Shown here one piece after another: positions 6,119 to 7,600 of a stretch of DNA of 7,600 nt (positions are counted from its first letter, which is position 1; each line of letters begins with the position of its first letter). The notes beneath the pieces are model-generated. The model was not told where the DNA came from, made no database searches, and saw only the letters and a list, made by a program, of their open reading frames with translations. A program made the position numbers and the translations under genes. Location of the stretch: positions 1 to 7,600 of the forward strand of contig JBGPIK010000335.1 in assembly GCA_041484845.1 (NCBI GenBank), written 5' to 3'. Source of the stretch: JBGPIK01 sp041484845 (GTDB lineage Bacteria; Desulfobacterota; Binatia; UBA9968).

Positions 6119-7135
6119 ATGATTGTCGATATCCACGGTCACATCTCAGCCCCGCCGGAATTATACGCTTATCAGGCGAATCTGTTGGCGAGCCGGGGCA
6201 GTCAACGAAAAAGCCATTTGAAAGTGGATGACGAAAGAGTCGAGAAGACGCTGCAGTCTCACTTAACATTCCTCGAAGAATTCGGGATCGATATGCAACT
6301 CATTTCGCCCCGTCCCTACACGCTCATGCATCATGAAAAGCCAGAAAAGATCGTTCACTGGTACGTCGAGGCATGCAATGATCTTATCGCGCGGCAGTGC
6401 AAGATGTATCCCAAAATCTTCCGCGGAGTGGCCGGACTTCCCCAGTGCGTGGGGGCGGAGCCGAAAAACTGTTTCGAGGAATTGGAGAGGTGCGTAAAAG
6501 AATTGGGCTTTGTGGGTTGCCTGATCAACCCCGATCCGGGGGCGCGGGGCGATGACAGCACACCCGCGATGGGCGAAGAGCACTGGTATCCCCTCTACGA
6601 GAAACTTGTGGAACTCGATATTCCTGGATTGATTCACGCCTCGACGAGCCTCTCGTCGCGGTTGGGGTATACGCTCCATTTTGTCAACGAAGAGAGCATT
6701 GCCGTCTTGTCCATCATCAATTCCCGCGTATTTCAGGATTTTCCAGAGTTGAAGCTGGTTGTACCTCACGGCGGCGGCGCGATACCGTACCAGATCGGCA
6801 GATTCATGGCGACCCGTTATCCGAGCCGAAGAAATATTGACCGCGATGCCTTTCCGGAGAGCGAATATTTTGAAAATGTGGCCAAAAAATTTTACTACGA
6901 CACTTGCCTGTATACTCAGGAGGCGCTTGAGTTGCTGTTCAAAGTCATGGGGCCGGAGCATTGCGTGTTCGGCACCGAGGCGCCCGGAGCGGGATCCTCG
7001 GTGAACCCGAAGACCGGTCAGGCGATGGATGATCTTAAGACCTCGATTGAAGCCATCGAATGGCTCAGTTCCAAAGACCGAAAAAGCATTTTCGAAGATA
7101 ACGCGAAAAAAATCTATCGGCTGGATTTGAATTAA
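6119..7135 (+). CDS. Metal-dependent amidohydrolase-superfamily enzyme, 4-oxalomesaconate hydratase (LigJ)-like
   Basis: The 338-residue protein belongs to the ACMSD branch (Amidohydro_2) of the amidohydrolase superfamily. It starts MIVDIHGH, giving metal ligands His6 and His8. Next come LIHAS with His173, VPHGGGAIPY with His217, and FGTEAPGAG with Glu287. ACMSD-type decarboxylases usually have Asp at the last position; Glu there is a feature of LigJ, whose zinc, as I recall, is held by His6, His8, a mid-chain His and a Glu. Segments such as ACNDLIAR, ELERCVKELGFVGCLINP, WYPLYEKLVELD and the C-terminal IFEDNAKKIY also resemble LigJ from memory. LigJ hydrates 4-oxalomesaconate in the protocatechuate 4,5-cleavage and gallate pathways, in the cytoplasm. 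A decarboxylase or hydrolase with another aromatic-derived substrate remains possible. The gene lies 154 nt after the ATPase, same strand. The start at 6119 is set by GAGGAG at 6105. Confidence 0.88.
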   Translation: MIVDIHGHISAPPELYAYQANLLASRGSQRKSHLKVDDERVEKTLQSHLTFLEEFGIDMQLISPRPYTLMHHEKPEKIVHWYVEACNDLIARQCKMYPKIFRGVAGLPQCVGAEPKNCFEELERCVKELGFVGCLINPDPGARGDDSTPAMGEEHWYPLYEKLVELDIPGLIHASTSLSSRLGYTLHFVNEESIAVLSIINSRVFQDFPELKLVVPHGGGAIPYQIGRFMATRYPSRRNIDRDAFPESEYFENVAKKFYYDTCLYTQEALELLFKVMGPEHCVFGTEAPGAGSSVNPKTGQAMDDLKTSIEAIEWLSSKDRKSIFEDNAKKIYRLDLN

Positions 7136-7600
7136 TCCGGATTCGCCGAGCCCCACGGCGCATTCCATGCTGTTGAGTGCGATAGAGAAACGCGATCAAC
7201 CCCGCGTCACGTTTCCCTGCGGCTGCGTGAGACAATCCGGTGGTGATTGTTGGTGTCTCCAGCGTTTGCCTCTTCGATTTGCAGTTCCCAGTACGTCTGC
7301 CGCATCCCACAATTGCGAAGCCGGAGCGGTGGTTTCTAATTCCTGCGAAGAGTACTCAGCGCCCCTGTCAAAAACCCCTTTAAATTCAGTCGTAAGAGAA
7401 AAACAGAAAGCAGTCGGACTAGCACGGGAATTGCTGCGAAATGTGCTTGAACACTAACCCGCATTTCTCACAGTGCGAGGAAACGGATGACACTGTGTCG
7501 ATCGAGAGGCGAGATCGGAAGAGCGAGGCATAGAGGCGAACAGTTTCAATGCCGTGTTCGGTGCTCGGTTCGCCGCTTGCGCTTTGCCATGGGCGTTCGC
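7136..7600. other. 465-bp stretch without a supportable gene
   Basis: After the hydratase stop codon I find no reading frame with recognisable protein features. The longest plus-strand frame (7167-7457, 96 codons) is cysteine-rich, has no ribosome site and matches no family I know. A small stem, CGCCG (7144-7148) with CGGCG (7156-7160), follows the stop but lacks a T run. A bulged stem pairs 7229-7237 with 7245-7259, and a perfect 7-bp inverted repeat lies at 7469-7497. On the minus strand a frame is open from the window edge to a stop at 7419 (59 residues, with a CEKCG pair of cysteines), too little to call. Confidence 0.5.
7469..7497. repeat. 7-bp inverted repeat in the distal intergenic region
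   Basis: CACAGTG (7469-7475) and CACTGTG (7491-7497) are perfect reverse complements separated by 15 nt. No T run follows on the plus strand. It may be a protein-binding dyad or chance. Confidence 0.3.

Noticed and set aside
7144..7160. Stem CGCCG/CGGCG after the hydratase stop as an intrinsic terminator
   Set aside because: Only 5 bp with no following T run.
6263..7168. Long minus-strand open frame (301 codons) opposite the hydratase gene
   Set aside because: It lies antisense to a gene with clear catalytic motifs and its translation has no domain features; it is a codon-bias shadow.
7167..7457. 96-codon open frame on the plus strand after the hydratase
   Set aside because: No ribosome site before its ATG, cysteine-rich composition without any domain I recognise, and overlapping open frames on the other strand; probably chance.
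7419..7600. Minus-strand frame open from the right edge, 59 residues, with a CEKCG-like cysteine pair
   Set aside because: Too short to judge, no recognisable family, and a second minus-strand frame is also open over much of the same stretch.

Overview
The window is a metabolic gene neighbourhood from a bacterium with moderately GC-rich DNA and ordinary Shine-Dalgarno starts. The gene families fit an uncultured soil- or sediment-type lineage of the Deltaproteobacteria/Binatota/Tectomicrobia/Rokubacteria kind: an iron-type ABC importer, a phthalate-dioxygenase-like Rieske oxygenase, an isocitrate lyase/PEP mutase family lyase and a LigJ-like amidohydrolase. The intergenic palindromes fit too. 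No phylogenetic marker is present, so this placement is a low-confidence inference.

Layout. Positions 1-360 are the C-terminal end of a periplasmic substrate-binding protein that runs off the left edge. It is followed after 20 nt by a Rieske oxygenase alpha subunit (381-1649). Positions 1650-1797 separate the convergent 3' ends of the oxygenase and a minus-strand lyase; they hold two hairpins, one of them a probable dispersed palindromic repeat. The lyase (2748 down to 1798) belongs to the isocitrate lyase/PEP mutase superfamily but has Ser where true isocitrate and methylisocitrate lyases have the catalytic Cys. Between the lyase and the divergent permease lies a structured intergenic region (2749-3065). 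It has a near-consensus sigma70 promoter reading right, overlapping hairpins, a perfect 16-bp palindrome, and a GC-rich hairpin that contains the permease's Shine-Dalgarno sequence. Then come a fused double permease (3066-4829), its ATPase (4852-5964), a degenerate 7-bp tandem repeat, and a metal-dependent hydratase of the 4-oxalomesaconate hydratase (LigJ) type (6119-7135). The last 465 bases hold no gene I can support.

How it may work together. The binding protein, permease and ATPase have the architecture of Fe(III)-type (FbpABC/FutABC) importers, and together they would form one complete system, although the binding protein is separated from the other two by about 2.7 kb. The enzymes around them (ring-hydroxylating oxygenase, LigJ-like hydratase, C-C lyase) all point to breakdown of aromatic or polycarboxylic acids. 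The importer may therefore carry an organic acid rather than iron. That is inference from context. No ring-cleavage dioxygenase, oxygenase reductase or regulator gene is present in the window.
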